Source of the DNA: Youngiibacter multivorans
Lineage (GTDB): Bacteria; Bacillota; Clostridia; Clostridiales; Clostridiaceae
DNA: 48,060 nt
Reading direction: 5' to 3'
Assembly (NCBI RefSeq): GCF_017873395.1
Contig: NZ_JAGGKC010000031.1
Coordinates: 1 to 48,060 of the forward strand
Within the stretch, counting starts at the first letter, position 1; every line of letters begins with the position of its first letter. The position numbers and the translations under genes are program-made. Below, piece by piece: positions 25,785 through 35,632 of the stretch. Below the pieces are notes generated by a model that was not told where the DNA came from, did no database searches, and saw only the letters and a program-made list of their open reading frames with translations.

Positions 25785-26313
25785 TGTTAAGGAGATCCTT
25801 ATAGGGAAAGAGGAGCTCGATGCAAAGTGCAAGGAGCTTGGTGCCATGATAAGCAATGACTATGCAGGCAGAGACCTGGTGCTGGTCGGGATACTCAAGG
25901 GTTCGGTTGTATTCATGACTGATCTCATGAAGGAGATAACGATACCTGTAATGCTCGATTTCATGGCAGTATCCAGCTACGGAGCTGATACGAAGAGTTC
26001 CGGAGTAGTTAAGATAATCAAGGACCTGGACATGGATGTCGAAGGGAAGAGCATCCTCATAGTAGAGGACATTATTGATACCGGACTTACTTTGGGATAC
26101 CTTGTAGAGTACCTCAAGGCAAGAAAGGCTTCATCCATTGAAATAGTTTGCCTTCTTGACAAGAAGGAGAGAAGAAAGGTAGATATACCTGTAAAGTACA
26201 GGGGCTTTGATGTTCCGGATGAATTCATCATCGGATATGGAATCGACTATGCCGAGAAGTACAGGAATCTCCCATATGTAGCATCATTGAAGGAAGAGGT
26301 ATACACAAAATAG
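25771..26313 (+). CDS. hpt: hypoxanthine phosphoribosyltransferase
   Basis: Salvages hypoxanthine or guanine with PRPP to IMP or GMP. 180 residues, typical length. PRPP-binding loop is ILIVEDIIDTGLTLGYL, with GILKGSVVFMTDL and GFDVPDEFIIGYGIDYAEKYRNLPYV as further family motifs. It starts inside the end of tilS after AAGGAGGAAAC, indicating translational coupling. Confidence 0.95.
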   Translation: MIVNDVKEILIGKEELDAKCKELGAMISNDYAGRDLVLVGILKGSVVFMTDLMKEITIPVMLDFMAVSSYGADTKSSGVVKIIKDLDMDVEGKSILIVEDIIDTGLTLGYLVEYLKARKASSIEIVCLLDKKERRKVDIPVKYRGFDVPDEFIIGYGIDYAEKYRNLPYVASLKEEVYTK

Positions 26314-26388
26314 GGATTCAAGGAATGTTAACATAAAATTCCTGAATATCTATTCTATTGGATACAATTTTATTTTACAATATAGGCA

Positions 26389-26446
26389 TACCCAGATATT
26401 TTGGGTAACACTAATACGAAAGGAAGGCCGGCTGTAAGCCTGGCCA
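26389..26446 (+). other. two hairpins in the ftsH leader
   Basis: TACCCA (26389-26394) / TGGGTA (26402-26407), and GGCCGGCT / AGCCTGGCC (26427-26446, one bulge), lie between hpt and ftsH. A weak promoter (TTGGAT 26358, TATAGG 26381) may precede them. They could regulate ftsH expression. Confidence 0.4.
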
Positions 26447-26459
26447 TATGGAGATATAT

Positions 26460-28406
26460 ATGAACACCAAGCAAAGAATGCCAGCAGGGTTCACCTGGAT
26501 TGGAATACTCCTATTGTTCATGATTGCATCCTTCCTCTTCTCAAATTCAGAGCCTAACCTGAATGCAGTGTCTTTCGACAAGTTCAAGACCGAGTACAGG
26601 AATGGGAACGTCAAGGAGATAGAGGTCAGGGATGATGGTATGACTATCAGGGGAGTGCTTCAGGATGGATCTGAGTTCACAACCGTAGCATCATCAGAAA
26701 GGCTTGACAGCTTCCTAGCTGAGGAGGGCAGGGATGATGTCATTGAAAAATACACTCCGGTACAAAACACTGACATGTGGTCGATAATCATTCCGCTGGG
26801 AGGAATACTTATCGTAGTTGGATTCCTGTTCTTCTTCATGAACCAGCAGAACCAACAGAACGGTGGTGGCGGCGGAAACAGGAATGTCATGAATTTCGGA
26901 AAGAGCAGGGCCAAGATGGCCAATCCGGAAAACAAGAGCGTTACCTTCAAGGAGGTTGCAGGCGCTGAAGAGGAAAAGTTCGAGCTCCAGGAGGTCGTAG
27001 ACTTCCTGAAGAACCCGAAGAAATATATTGACCTGGGAGCGAGGATTCCAAAAGGCATACTCCTTGTCGGACCTCCGGGAACTGGAAAGACCCTTTTAGC
27101 CAAGGCAGTAGCCGGCGAAGCAGGAGTCCCGTTCTTCAGCATTTCAGGTTCGGATTTCGTTGAGATGTTCGTAGGTGTTGGAGCCTCAAGGGTCAGGGAT
27201 ATGTTCGACCAGGCAAAGAAGAACTCACCCTGCATTATTTTCATAGATGAGATCGATGCGGTAGGTAGAAAGAGGGGAGCTGGCCTCGGCGGCGGACATG
27301 ATGAAAGGGAGCAGACTCTCAATCAGCTTCTTGTCGAAATGGATGGATTCGGTATCAATGAAGGTATAATAATGGTTGCTGCAACCAACAGGCCTGACAT
27401 ACTGGATACTGCGCTGCTCAGACCAGGCAGATTCGACAGGCAGATTGTTGTAGGATTCCCTGATGTCAAGGGACGCGAGGAGATACTGAAGGTCCACGTC
27501 AGGAACAAGCCTCTGGCTGATGACATAAAGCTGGATGTCCTTGCCAAGATGACCTCCGGATTCACAGGTGCTGACCTTGAGAACCTTGCAAATGAGGCAG
27601 CTCTTCTGGCTGTAAGGGCAGGTAGGAAGTTCATCACAATGGTGGAGATGGAAGAGGCAATTACTCGAGTAATCGCCGGAACCGAGAAAAAGTCAAGGAT
27701 CGTATCTGAGAAGGAGCGAAGGCTTACTGCGTATCATGAAGCCGGACATGCGATAATCGGAAGACTCATGCCGGACCTTGATCCTGTGCATCAGATAAGC
27801 ATAATCCCGAGAGGCATGGCCGGAGGATATACCATGCACCTGCCTTCAGAGGACAGGAGCTACATGTCGAAGACCAGACTTGAGCAGATGATGGTATCCC
27901 TGCTTGGCGGCAGAGTCGCAGAGAAGCTTATCATCCATGACATATCAACCGGGGCAAAGAACGATATCGACAGGGTTTCAAAGATTGCAAGGTCAATGGT
28001 AATTGACTACGGAATGAGTGACGTTGTAGGAACCATATCATTCGGCGAGGGTGAAGAGGTATTCATCGGTAGAGATTTCTCCAAGTCAAAGACCTTCAGC
28101 GAGAAGACAGGACAGGTCATAGATGACGAGGTCAAGAAGCTGGTGGATAAGGCTTACGAAAAGGCCGAGGAGCTGCTTTCTGAAAATCTCGACAAGCTTC
28201 ATCTGGTAGCCCAGACACTGCTTGAGAAGGAAAAGATAGAAGCCGACGAATTCGAATCTCTATTCACAACTGGCAGGCTTCCCGAGAAGAAGGAGCAGCC
28301 AGCTGAACCACAGCTGAAAAAAGATCAGAAGAATACTGAAAGCAAGCCTGAAGAAAGGCCTGTTGTAAAGGACCTGACTGGTGCAGGACCGATTGCGGAA
28401 GCATGA
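26460..28406 (+). CDS. ftsH: ATP-dependent zinc metalloprotease FtsH
   Basis: Membrane-anchored AAA+ protease for quality control of membrane and regulatory proteins. 648 residues from ATG 26460, which has GGAG six bases upstream; an in-frame ATG at 26448 overlaps that site. Two transmembrane helices (about 10-29 and 108-127) flank an extracytoplasmic domain. Walker A GPPGTGKT is at 204-211, Walker B IIFIDEIDAVG, second region of homology near 310-330, and zinc motif HEAGH at 426-430. The C-terminal tail is Lys/Glu/Pro-rich. Confidence 0.96.
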   Translation: MNTKQRMPAGFTWIGILLLFMIASFLFSNSEPNLNAVSFDKFKTEYRNGNVKEIEVRDDGMTIRGVLQDGSEFTTVASSERLDSFLAEEGRDDVIEKYTPVQNTDMWSIIIPLGGILIVVGFLFFFMNQQNQQNGGGGGNRNVMNFGKSRAKMANPENKSVTFKEVAGAEEEKFELQEVVDFLKNPKKYIDLGARIPKGILLVGPPGTGKTLLAKAVAGEAGVPFFSISGSDFVEMFVGVGASRVRDMFDQAKKNSPCIIFIDEIDAVGRKRGAGLGGGHDEREQTLNQLLVEMDGFGINEGIIMVAATNRPDILDTALLRPGRFDRQIVVGFPDVKGREEILKVHVRNKPLADDIKLDVLAKMTSGFTGADLENLANEAALLAVRAGRKFITMVEMEEAITRVIAGTEKKSRIVSEKERRLTAYHEAGHAIIGRLMPDLDPVHQISIIPRGMAGGYTMHLPSEDRSYMSKTRLEQMMVSLLGGRVAEKLIIHDISTGAKNDIDRVSKIARSMVIDYGMSDVVGTISFGEGEEVFIGRDFSKSKTFSEKTGQVIDDEVKKLVDKAYEKAEELLSENLDKLHLVAQTLLEKEKIEADEFESLFTTGRLPEKKEQPAEPQLKKDQKNTESKPEERPVVKDLTGAGPIAEA

Positions 28407-28413
28407 TGAATTG

Positions 28414-28453
28414 AGGATGGAGCCTGTTCCGGTCATGGAGCATGTTTCATCCT
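28414..28453 (+). terminator. probable ftsH terminator
   Basis: AGGATGGAG / TTTCATCCT, a 9-bp stem with G-T pairs, followed by a pyrimidine-rich TTCTCTTTT run. Confidence 0.5.
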
Positions 28454-28597
28454 TTCTCTTTTGAATAGTAGTGTCCCAAACAAATTGTGAGAAAAGTTCT
28501 AAACAATTGAAACTCAATTGACCTCGTAAATCGATTAAACCACTCATTACTGAAGTCATGAGTTTGCCCAAGCTTTCTCTACAAGGAGCTGATTGAG

Positions 28598-29254
28598 ATG
28601 AAAGGGATTCTTCATATTTTCGGGAGAATAGTATTTTTGGCACTCACAAGCCTCAGCATAATCATCGCCGGGAAAGGGGATGTATTCCTCAGAGACCCAA
28701 TTGGAATCACGTATCTCGTGCTCTGGAATACATGGTGGACTGTGACATTCCTTGGAAGAAGGCAAGGACAGGAAACAAGGTACGACAAGGGGCAAAGAGC
28801 TTTGGTTCTGGCTGTATCATTTATTTCAGTTCCGTGGCTGATCATTGCTCCGCCATGGGAGTATTCGAACTTCGAAGGTCCGATTGCCAGAGGCAGTATA
28901 ATCTCCTACGTCGGACTTGTGCTGTTTGCGGCGGGAGTTCTGGTTCAGGCAATCGCCATGGTTCAGCTTAAGGGTTCATATACAGTGAAGCTTGGGGTCA
29001 AACCTGAGCAGAGGCTTGTAACTGTCGGATTGTATCGAATCGTAAGGCATCCCGGGTATCTTAGCTATTTGCTGTCAATTACAGGAATAAGCCTTGCAAT
29101 GTGCAGCTTACTGACCTTTGTGCTCTTGTTAATCGTGCTGATTTTCCTCATCAACCGGATTGATGAGGAGGAGAAAATGATGATTGCTGAGTTCGGGGAT
29201 AGCTACATGAAATACATGAAAAGGACAAAGAGGCTCATTCCGTTCGTATACTAA
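28598..29254 (+). CDS. isoprenylcysteine carboxyl methyltransferase-like membrane protein
   Basis: 218 residues with four or five hydrophobic helices. The C-terminal half has the ICMT/PEMT signature GLYRIVRHPGYLSYLL, then FLINRIDEEEKMMIAEFGDSYMKYMKRTKRLIPFVY, the usual E-E-x-x-L/M...F-G-x-x-Y-x-x-Y pattern. Such proteins methylate using SAM in the membrane. Bacteria lack prenylated CaaX proteins, so the real substrate is unknown. AAGGAG precedes the ATG; it appears to be a single gene. Confidence 0.78.
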   Translation: MKGILHIFGRIVFLALTSLSIIIAGKGDVFLRDPIGITYLVLWNTWWTVTFLGRRQGQETRYDKGQRALVLAVSFISVPWLIIAPPWEYSNFEGPIARGSIISYVGLVLFAAGVLVQAIAMVQLKGSYTVKLGVKPEQRLVTVGLYRIVRHPGYLSYLLSITGISLAMCSLLTFVLLLIVLIFLINRIDEEEKMMIAEFGDSYMKYMKRTKRLIPFVY

Positions 29255-29422
29255 TTAGCCTTAATTGAGCTTGGAAATACATACAAATGAATCTTTTATA
29301 GCGAGACATTTGTTTTCGTTGCAGGGATTTATTCATAACTTGCTTCTGTTATGAAATCATTCATTAAGTTGCACATCTGGCATGGTATAATTGAAGCAAT
29401 AGAACTGAAAGGAGAGAAACAC

Positions 29423-29812
29423 TTGGAAAATGGATTGAAGGCAGGAATCAAGGGATTTCTAAAAATGACAGTGACTGAAAATGATACAGCGGCTGCGCTT
29501 GGTTCCGGAAACATCAGCGTATTCTCGACTCCTTCGATGATTGCGCTTATGGAGAAGACATCAAGGCTCAGCGTGCAGGGACTTTTAGACAATACGAAGA
29601 CTACGGTCGGAACCAAGGTTGCAATATCCCATCTCAAGGCTTCGCCTGTTGGAAGCGAGGTCATGTGCGAATCAATTCTTACGGTGGTTGACGGCAGAAG
29701 GCTGGAATTTACAGTTGCTGCATGGGTTGATGGTGAGAAGATCGGCGAAGGCACTCATGAGAGATTCATAGTCGATGAAGCCAAATTCCTTTCAGCAGTT
29801 TACAAGAAATAG
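29423..29812 (+). CDS. FlK-like hot-dog thioesterase
   Basis: 129 residues from a TTG start with AAAGGAGAG seven bases upstream. A TATAAT at 29386-29391 lies inside the longer open frame, which supports the later start. The fold and catalytic residues match fluoroacetyl-CoA thioesterase FlK: Thr36 and Glu44 in STPSMIALMEKTS, and His70 in ISHLKASPVG. In most bacteria these proteins are acyl-CoA thioesterases of unknown substrate, perhaps clearing dead-end acyl-CoAs. It sits 13 bases before fhs. Confidence 0.8.
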   Translation: MENGLKAGIKGFLKMTVTENDTAAALGSGNISVFSTPSMIALMEKTSRLSVQGLLDNTKTTVGTKVAISHLKASPVGSEVMCESILTVVDGRRLEFTVAAWVDGEKIGEGTHERFIVDEAKFLSAVYKK

Positions 29813-29825
29813 GAGGACTTATACT

Positions 29826-31496
29826 ATGAAGAGCGACATTCAGATAGCCCAGGAGAGCAAGATGCTCCCGATAAGAGACATTGGGGCTTCACTCGGACTT
29901 TCAGAGGATGACCTTGAATATTATGGGAAATACAAGGCAAAGATATCCCTCGATGTGCTTTCCGAAAGGGAAGGCAGGGAGGATGGAAAGCTTATCCTTG
30001 TGACTGCGATAAATCCGACTCCGGCTGGAGAAGGCAAATCCACGGTTACTGTAGGGCTGGGCCAGGCGCTCAACAGGCTTGGAAAGAAGGCTTTAATAGC
30101 TCTAAGGGAACCATCCATGGGACCTGTATTTGGTGTGAAGGGTGGAGCAGCTGGCGGAGGATATTCTCAGGTAGTTCCGATGGAGGATATCAACCTGCAT
30201 TTCACGGGAGACATGCATGCGATAACCTCAGCAAACAATCTGCTTGCAGCTGCCATCGACAACCATGTCCACCAGGGGAACGATTTAGGCATTGATATCA
30301 GAAGGATAACCTGGAAGAGGGCAATGGACATGAATGACAGGGCTCTTCGAGACGTCATAGTAGGCCTGGGTGGAAAGCCAAATGGATATCCCAGGGAAGA
30401 TGGCTTCATGATAACCGTGGCATCTGAAATCATGGCAATACTCTGCCTGTCCACATCTCTGATGGACCTTAAGGAGAGGATGGGAAGGATAGTCATCGGT
30501 TACGACCTGAAAGGGGAACCGGTATTCTGCAGGGACCTGAAGGTAGAGGGGGCAATGGCGCTCCTGATGAAGGATGCCATAAAGCCGAATCTGGTACAGA
30601 CTCTGGAGAACACACCTGCAATAATCCATGGAGGCCCATTCGCGAACATAGCCCATGGATGCAACAGCATCCTGGCAACAAGGACCGCGCTGAAGCTTGG
30701 AGAATACGTCATCACAGAGGCTGGCTTTGGAGCTGACCTTGGTGCGGAGAAGTTCCTTGACATCAAGTGCAGGTTCGGAGGACTGAAACCAAAGGCAGTG
30801 GTCATAGTTGCTACGATCAGGGCGCTTAAGCTCCATGGCGGAGTACAGAAGGCTGACCTCTCACATCCTGATGTCGAGGCTCTTGCTAGAGGCATAGTCA
30901 ACCTTGAGAAGCAGATTGAGAACATACAAAGCTTCAGGCTTACACCTGTAATTGCACTCAATAAATTTGCCACGGACAGCGATGAAGAGATTGCCTTCAT
31001 AAAGGAATTCCTCGCCGGGAAGGGCGTCGAAGTTGCTCTGACAGAGGTATGGGAAAAGGGTGGCGAAGGCGGACTTGACCTTGCTAAGAAGGTCATCGAG
31101 GCTGCAGACAGGATGGAAGGCGACTATGAAGTCCTTTATGGTACCGAATCTCCAATCAAGGATAAGATCGATACGATAGTAAAAAAGATATACGGTGGAA
31201 AGAGCGTTGCCTATTCAGCCACTGCCGACAAGCAGATACTCGAGCTTGAAAAGTTCGGACTGGACAAGATGCCAATATGCATGGCTAAGACACAGTACTC
31301 CTTGTCTGACAACCCTAAGCTTCTGGGAAGGCCTGAAGGCTTCGAGGTTAAGGTGAATGAGGTAAGGGTATCCAACGGTGCGGGCTTCATCGTATGTCTA
31401 ACAGGCGACATCATGACCATGCCGGGACTTCCGAAGGTTCCTGCTGCTGAAGTCATGGATATCGACGAAAATGGCAATATAGTAGGTTTGTTCTAA
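29826..31496 (+). CDS. fhs: formate-tetrahydrofolate ligase
   Basis: ATP-dependent formation of 10-formyl-THF from formate, feeding one-carbon metabolism (purines, glycine/serine, or the methyl branch of acetogenesis). 556 residues, the usual length. Nucleotide loop TAINPTPAGEGKSTVTVGL, then REPSMGPVFGVKGGAAGGGYSQV and FTGDMHAITSANNLLAAAIDNH. The ATG at 29826 has AGGAGG nine bases upstream. A common enzyme of amino-acid- or purine-fermenting clostridia and acetogens. Confidence 0.95.
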   Translation: MKSDIQIAQESKMLPIRDIGASLGLSEDDLEYYGKYKAKISLDVLSEREGREDGKLILVTAINPTPAGEGKSTVTVGLGQALNRLGKKALIALREPSMGPVFGVKGGAAGGGYSQVVPMEDINLHFTGDMHAITSANNLLAAAIDNHVHQGNDLGIDIRRITWKRAMDMNDRALRDVIVGLGGKPNGYPREDGFMITVASEIMAILCLSTSLMDLKERMGRIVIGYDLKGEPVFCRDLKVEGAMALLMKDAIKPNLVQTLENTPAIIHGGPFANIAHGCNSILATRTALKLGEYVITEAGFGADLGAEKFLDIKCRFGGLKPKAVVIVATIRALKLHGGVQKADLSHPDVEALARGIVNLEKQIENIQSFRLTPVIALNKFATDSDEEIAFIKEFLAGKGVEVALTEVWEKGGEGGLDLAKKVIEAADRMEGDYEVLYGTESPIKDKIDTIVKKIYGGKSVAYSATADKQILELEKFGLDKMPICMAKTQYSLSDNPKLLGRPEGFEVKVNEVRVSNGAGFIVCLTGDIMTMPGLPKVPAAEVMDIDENGNIVGLF

Positions 31497-31498
31497 CA

Positions 31499-31531
31499 GA
31501 ATAAGCGGGGACCTTTTCAGGTCCCTTATTC
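31499..31531 (+). terminator. fhs terminator
   Basis: GGGACCT / AGGTCCC core stem extended by GAATAAG / TTATTC, loop TTTC. Confidence 0.75.
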
Positions 31532-31622
31532 ATTAATCATGGCAATTCACAGAGAAAATATATGACATATTGCCAATTTATAAGAAAATATTTGCCGCAC
31601 ATGGTAAAAGTGCCTGATTTAC

Positions 31623-31650
31623 TTGACAATTAAGGAATCCTTGTTAAAAT
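31623..31650 (+). promoter_or_regulatory. promoter of coaX
   Basis: TTGACA (31623-31628), 16 bases, TAAAAT (31645-31650); leader of about 90 bases. Confidence 0.65.
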
Positions 31651-31747
31651 TATATTGTTAAAAACAAATGACATCTATATGCACTGAGATAGACATAGCA
31701 GCTTTTTCGAGCTGCTTTTAGATTTATATTGGGAAGGATGCGGTAGT

Positions 31748-32536
31748 TTGATACTCTTGGTCGACGTTGGAAATACCAACATAGTTATAGGTATTCACGA
31801 TGGCAATGATATCATTGCTGATTTCAGGCTGGCAACAGATTCTAAGAAAACGTCAGATGAAATGTCCATACAGGTAGTTGAGCTGTTCAGGATGAATGGC
31901 ATTAGCGTATCGGACATAACAGGGGTAATCATTTCATCGGTCGTTCCGAATGTCATGTATTCTCTTGAGAACATGATAAGGAAGACATTCGACATCCATC
32001 CCATGATAGTGGGTCCTGGACTCAAGACAGGTATGAACATAAAGACCGACAATCCAAGGGAAGTCGGAGCAGACAGAATCGTAAATGCCGTAGCTGCATA
32101 TGAGAAATACAAGAGGAGCATGATCCTCGTTGATTTTGGAACAGCTACCACGTTTGATGCTGTAAAAGGCACCGGTGTATATATCGGAGGCGCAATTCTA
32201 CCAGGTATAAAGATCGCCGCTGATGCGCTTTTCGAAAGGGCTGCGAAGCTCCCCAGGATAGAGCTCGTGACACCGGAGAAGGTAATAGGAAAGAATACCG
32301 TAACCTCCATGCAATCTGGAATAGTCCTTGGATATATCGGAAGCATTGAGTACATTATTAAGATGATGAAGAAGGAAATGATGGAAGAAGGCGAGGAAGA
32401 ACCTCTTGTAATAGCTACTGGCGGATTGTCCAGGATGATCTACAACGGTACAGACTCCATCGATCTCCTTGAACCCGGACTGACCCTGGAGGGGCTGAAG
32501 ATAATTTATGATAAAAATAGGAAAGAAGACCGTTGA
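31748..32536 (+). CDS. coaX: type III pantothenate kinase
   Basis: First step of CoA synthesis: pantothenate to 4'-phosphopantothenate. 262 residues from a TTG start with GGAAGGA ten bases upstream. Motifs: MILLVDVGNTNIVIG (Asp6 loop), GADRIVNAVAAYEKY and LVDFGTATTFDA, all typical of CoaX, which is insensitive to CoA feedback and needs a monovalent cation. Its end overlaps dusB by 29 bases. Confidence 0.93.
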   Translation: MILLVDVGNTNIVIGIHDGNDIIADFRLATDSKKTSDEMSIQVVELFRMNGISVSDITGVIISSVVPNVMYSLENMIRKTFDIHPMIVGPGLKTGMNIKTDNPREVGADRIVNAVAAYEKYKRSMILVDFGTATTFDAVKGTGVYIGGAILPGIKIAADALFERAAKLPRIELVTPEKVIGKNTVTSMQSGIVLGYIGSIEYIIKMMKKEMMEEGEEEPLVIATGGLSRMIYNGTDSIDLLEPGLTLEGLKIIYDKNRKEDR

Positions 32537-33491
32537 TACCAGGGTATTCCTGGCACCGATGGCCGGCATCACTGATATCTCCTATCGTGAGATAGTATTG
32601 GATAAAGGCTGCACCATGGCATTCACTGAAATGGTAAGTGCCAAGGCACTCCATTATGGAAGCGAGAATACAAGGGAGCTCTTAAGGATCTCTGACAAGG
32701 AAAAGAACATTGCTGTTCAGCTTTTCGGAAGCGAGAAGGATATCATGGCAAGGATGGCTGCTAAGCTCAGTGAAAATGAGGATATTGTTCTCATCGACGT
32801 GAACATGGGCTGCCCTGCACCTAAGATAGTTAAGAACGGCGAAGGTTCGGCTCTTATGCAGGACCCGAAGAAGGCTCAGGACATAATCAGGGAGATAAAG
32901 AAAGCCACAGACAAGCCTGTAACCTGCAAGACCAGGAGAGGCTTCGGCATGGGAGATGAGACCGCTCTGGATTTTGCTAAAAGGATGGAGGATGCAGGAG
33001 CTGACATGATAACAATTCATGGAAGGTTCAGGGAGCAGTACTACACCGGCAAGTCAGACAGGTCGATAATAAGGAAGGTAAAGGAAGCTTTATCTATACC
33101 AGTAATAGGGAACGGGGACATATTCACCGGACAGGATGCTCTTGATATGTTCAATGAGACGAAGTGTGACGGTATAATGATTGCACGTGGAGTTCTTGGA
33201 AATCCATGGATATTCGAGGAGATTGAAAGTGCTCTTCAAGGAAAAGAATACCAAAGGCCAAAGCAGGAAGAGATCATAAGGATGGCAATTGAGCATTACA
33301 AAAATGCCATAAGGCATGACGGGGAGCACAAGGCAGTCAGAGAAATGAGGAAGCACCTGGGGTGGTATCTCAAGGGAATGAAGAACAGCACAGACCTGAA
33401 GGTCAGGATAAATACCGAAGAGGATCCGGAAGCCGTAATTCATCTTTTAGAGGAATATAGAGAATCAATAATGTTCAAGGTGATAGCTTAA
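32508..33491 (+). CDS. dusB: tRNA-dihydrouridine synthase
   Basis: FMN enzyme reducing uridines in the tRNA D-loop. 327 residues with an FMN-binding barrel: LAPMAGITDISYRE, catalytic Cys102 in NMGCPAPKIVK, KTRRGFGMGDE, TIHGRFREQYYTG and GNGDIFTGQDA...MIARGVLGNPWIF. It starts inside the end of coaX. The order matches the Firmicutes dusB-greA-lysS cluster. Confidence 0.93.
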   Translation: MIKIGKKTVDTRVFLAPMAGITDISYREIVLDKGCTMAFTEMVSAKALHYGSENTRELLRISDKEKNIAVQLFGSEKDIMARMAAKLSENEDIVLIDVNMGCPAPKIVKNGEGSALMQDPKKAQDIIREIKKATDKPVTCKTRRGFGMGDETALDFAKRMEDAGADMITIHGRFREQYYTGKSDRSIIRKVKEALSIPVIGNGDIFTGQDALDMFNETKCDGIMIARGVLGNPWIFEEIESALQGKEYQRPKQEEIIRMAIEHYKNAIRHDGEHKAVREMRKHLGWYLKGMKNSTDLKVRINTEEDPEAVIHLLEEYRESIMFKVIA

Positions 33492-33492
33492 T

Positions 33493-33521
33493 TTGACTTA
33501 AGATGTCAACTGAATTATAAT
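33493..33521 (+). promoter_or_regulatory. promoter of greA-lysS
   Basis: TTGACT (33493-33498), 17 bases, TATAAT (33516-33521), directly after the dusB stop. Confidence 0.75.
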
Positions 33522-33554
33522 ATTAAATTAAATGGAAATAGAGGGGAGTAAGAA

Positions 33555-34037
33555 ATGAGCGAGGCTAAGAAGTATATCATGACTTACGACGGTGTGAGGA
33601 AGCTCGAGACAGAACTCGAATACCTCAAGACTGTCAGGAGAAAAGAGATAACTGAGAAAATCAAGGTGGCACTTGGATATGGCGACCTGAGCGAGAATTC
33701 TGAGTATGATGAGGCCAAGAACGAGCAGGCTTTCGTAGAGGGCAGGATCGGACAGCTTGAAAACATGCTTAAGAATGCAAGCGTCATAGACGAGAGCGAA
33801 GTATCCGTTGACAGCGTAAGCGTCGGATGCACGGTCAAGGTATATGACTATGAATTCGAAGAGGAAGTGGAATACGGAATAGTAGGATCCACTGAGGCTG
33901 ATCCCCTGAACTTCAAGATCTCCAATGAATCTCCGGTAGGAGCAGCCCTTATGGGACATAAGGTAGGAGACGAAGTCGTTGCTGAAGTGCCTAATGGCAC
34001 AAGCAAGTTCAAGATCATAGAAATAGGAAGAGAGTAG
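33555..34037 (+). CDS. greA: transcription elongation factor GreA
   Basis: Rescues backtracked RNA polymerase by stimulating transcript cleavage. 160 residues, standard length. The N-terminal coiled coil ends in the GYGDLSENSEYDEAKNEQAFVEGRI tip with its acidic residues. The C-terminal FKBP-like domain contains YGIVGSTEADP and ISNESPVGAALMGHKVGDEV. AGGGGAG upstream. lysS follows after nine bases. Confidence 0.96.
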   Translation: MSEAKKYIMTYDGVRKLETELEYLKTVRRKEITEKIKVALGYGDLSENSEYDEAKNEQAFVEGRIGQLENMLKNASVIDESEVSVDSVSVGCTVKVYDYEFEEEVEYGIVGSTEADPLNFKISNESPVGAALMGHKVGDEVVAEVPNGTSKFKIIEIGRE

Positions 34038-34046
34038 GTGCGATAA

Positions 34047-35552
34047 TTGTCTAATGAGGAAATGAGCCTCAAGGAGCTGCAGGACAATCTGTCCGAGCAG
34101 GAAGCCCTTAGAAGGGAAAAGCTGAAGGAGCTGCAGGAACAGGGAAAAGACCCTTTCGACGTGTATAAGGTCGTAAGGACGCATAATTCCAAAGACATCA
34201 AGGAGAACTTTGCATCCCTTGAAGGTGTTGAGATAACCACTGCCGGAAGACTCATGAGAAAAAGAGTCCAGGGCAAGGCGGGATTCTCTGACATTCACGA
34301 CAGGGAAGGCAAGCTTCAGATTTATATCAAGCTTGACAAAGTCGGCGAAGAGAAGCTCAAATTCTTCAAGACACTGGACCTTGGCGACTGGATAAGCGTC
34401 AAAGGTACTGCTTTCGTGACCAAGACAGGTGAAATAACTCTCGAGGTTAATGACTTCGAGCTCATATGCAAGTCACTTAAGCCACTGCCTGACAAATGGC
34501 ATGGCCTTAGCGACCCGGATATGAGATACAGGCAGAGGGAGGTTGACATCATCTCAAATGAGGTGGTAAAGGAAACCTTCATAAAGCGAACAAGGATAAT
34601 CAGAGAAATCAGGTCGTTCCTTGATGAGAGGGGATATCTTGAGGCTGAGACTCCTATACTCTCCCCTATAGCAGGAGGAGCAGCAGCAAGACCGTTCATA
34701 ACGCACCATAATTCACTTGATATAGACATGTACCTCAGAATCGCTACTGAGCTCTACCTTAAGAGGCTTATAGTAGCAGGATTCGAGAAGGTTTATGACA
34801 TGGGCAAGAACTTCAGGAATGAAGGAGTAGACTACAAGCACAATCCGGAGTTTACCATGATCGAGCTGTATGAGGCATATGCAGACTACAACGACATGAT
34901 GGTACTTACTGAGGAGCTTGTCTCATCAGTTGCGCAGAAGGTTCTCGGAACCACTGTGATCAACTACCAGGGTACTGAGATCGACCTGACTCCTCCATGG
35001 AACAGGAAGACAATGGTTGAGCTTGTAAAGGAATATGCAGGAGTAGACTTCGATGCCATAGGCAGCGACGAGGAAGCTCATGCGGTTGCCAAGGCTCATC
35101 ACCTTGCTGATGAATTCAAGAAGGACCTGAAGGATACTACCAAGGGCGACATCCTGAATGCAATGTTCGAGAAGTATGCCGAGGAGCATCTCATACAGCC
35201 AACCTTCGTATGTGACTATCCTGTTGAGATTTCACCTCTTACAAAGAAGAAGAGAGGAAATCCGACATTCACCGAAAGGTTCGAAGGATTCATATTCGGA
35301 AGAGAGATATGCAACGCATACTCTGAGCTGAATGATCCGATAGTACAGAGGGACAGATTCAACCAGCAGGCCAAGGAAAGGGATCTGGGAGACGATGAGG
35401 CATACATGATCGATGAAGAGTTCATGAGTGCACTTGAAACCGGAATGCCACCTACAGGCGGACTTGGAGTAGGAATAGACAGAATTGTAATGTTCCTCAC
35501 CGATTCACATTCAATAAGGGATGTAATACTCTTCCCTACAATGAAGCCTTAA
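34047..35552 (+). CDS. lysS: lysyl-tRNA synthetase, class II
   Basis: 501 residues from a TTG start with AGTAGGTG upstream. N-terminal OB-fold anticodon domain (about 60-150: TAGRLMRKRVQGKAGFSDIHD). Class II motif 2 is FRNEGVDYKHNPEFTMIELYEAYADY, and motif 3 lies near the C-terminus (GGLGVGIDRIVMFL). Co-transcribed with greA. A strong hairpin follows. Confidence 0.96.
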   Translation: MSNEEMSLKELQDNLSEQEALRREKLKELQEQGKDPFDVYKVVRTHNSKDIKENFASLEGVEITTAGRLMRKRVQGKAGFSDIHDREGKLQIYIKLDKVGEEKLKFFKTLDLGDWISVKGTAFVTKTGEITLEVNDFELICKSLKPLPDKWHGLSDPDMRYRQREVDIISNEVVKETFIKRTRIIREIRSFLDERGYLEAETPILSPIAGGAAARPFITHHNSLDIDMYLRIATELYLKRLIVAGFEKVYDMGKNFRNEGVDYKHNPEFTMIELYEAYADYNDMMVLTEELVSSVAQKVLGTTVINYQGTEIDLTPPWNRKTMVELVKEYAGVDFDAIGSDEEAHAVAKAHHLADEFKKDLKDTTKGDILNAMFEKYAEEHLIQPTFVCDYPVEISPLTKKKRGNPTFTERFEGFIFGREICNAYSELNDPIVQRDRFNQQAKERDLGDDEAYMIDEEFMSALETGMPPTGGLGVGIDRIVMFLTDSHSIRDVILFPTMKP

Positions 35553-35581
35553 TACTGACGATTTAGGAATATCAATATATG

Positions 35582-35614
35582 CAAAGGGACCTCTGAACTT
35601 CAGGGGTCCCTTTG
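35582..35614 (+). terminator. greA-lysS terminator
   Basis: A 15-bp stem (35582-35596 / 35600-35614) with core AAAGGGACC / GGTCCCTTT and a three-base loop. Confidence 0.8.
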
Positions 35615-35632
35615 ATACGCCGTCATTTATTT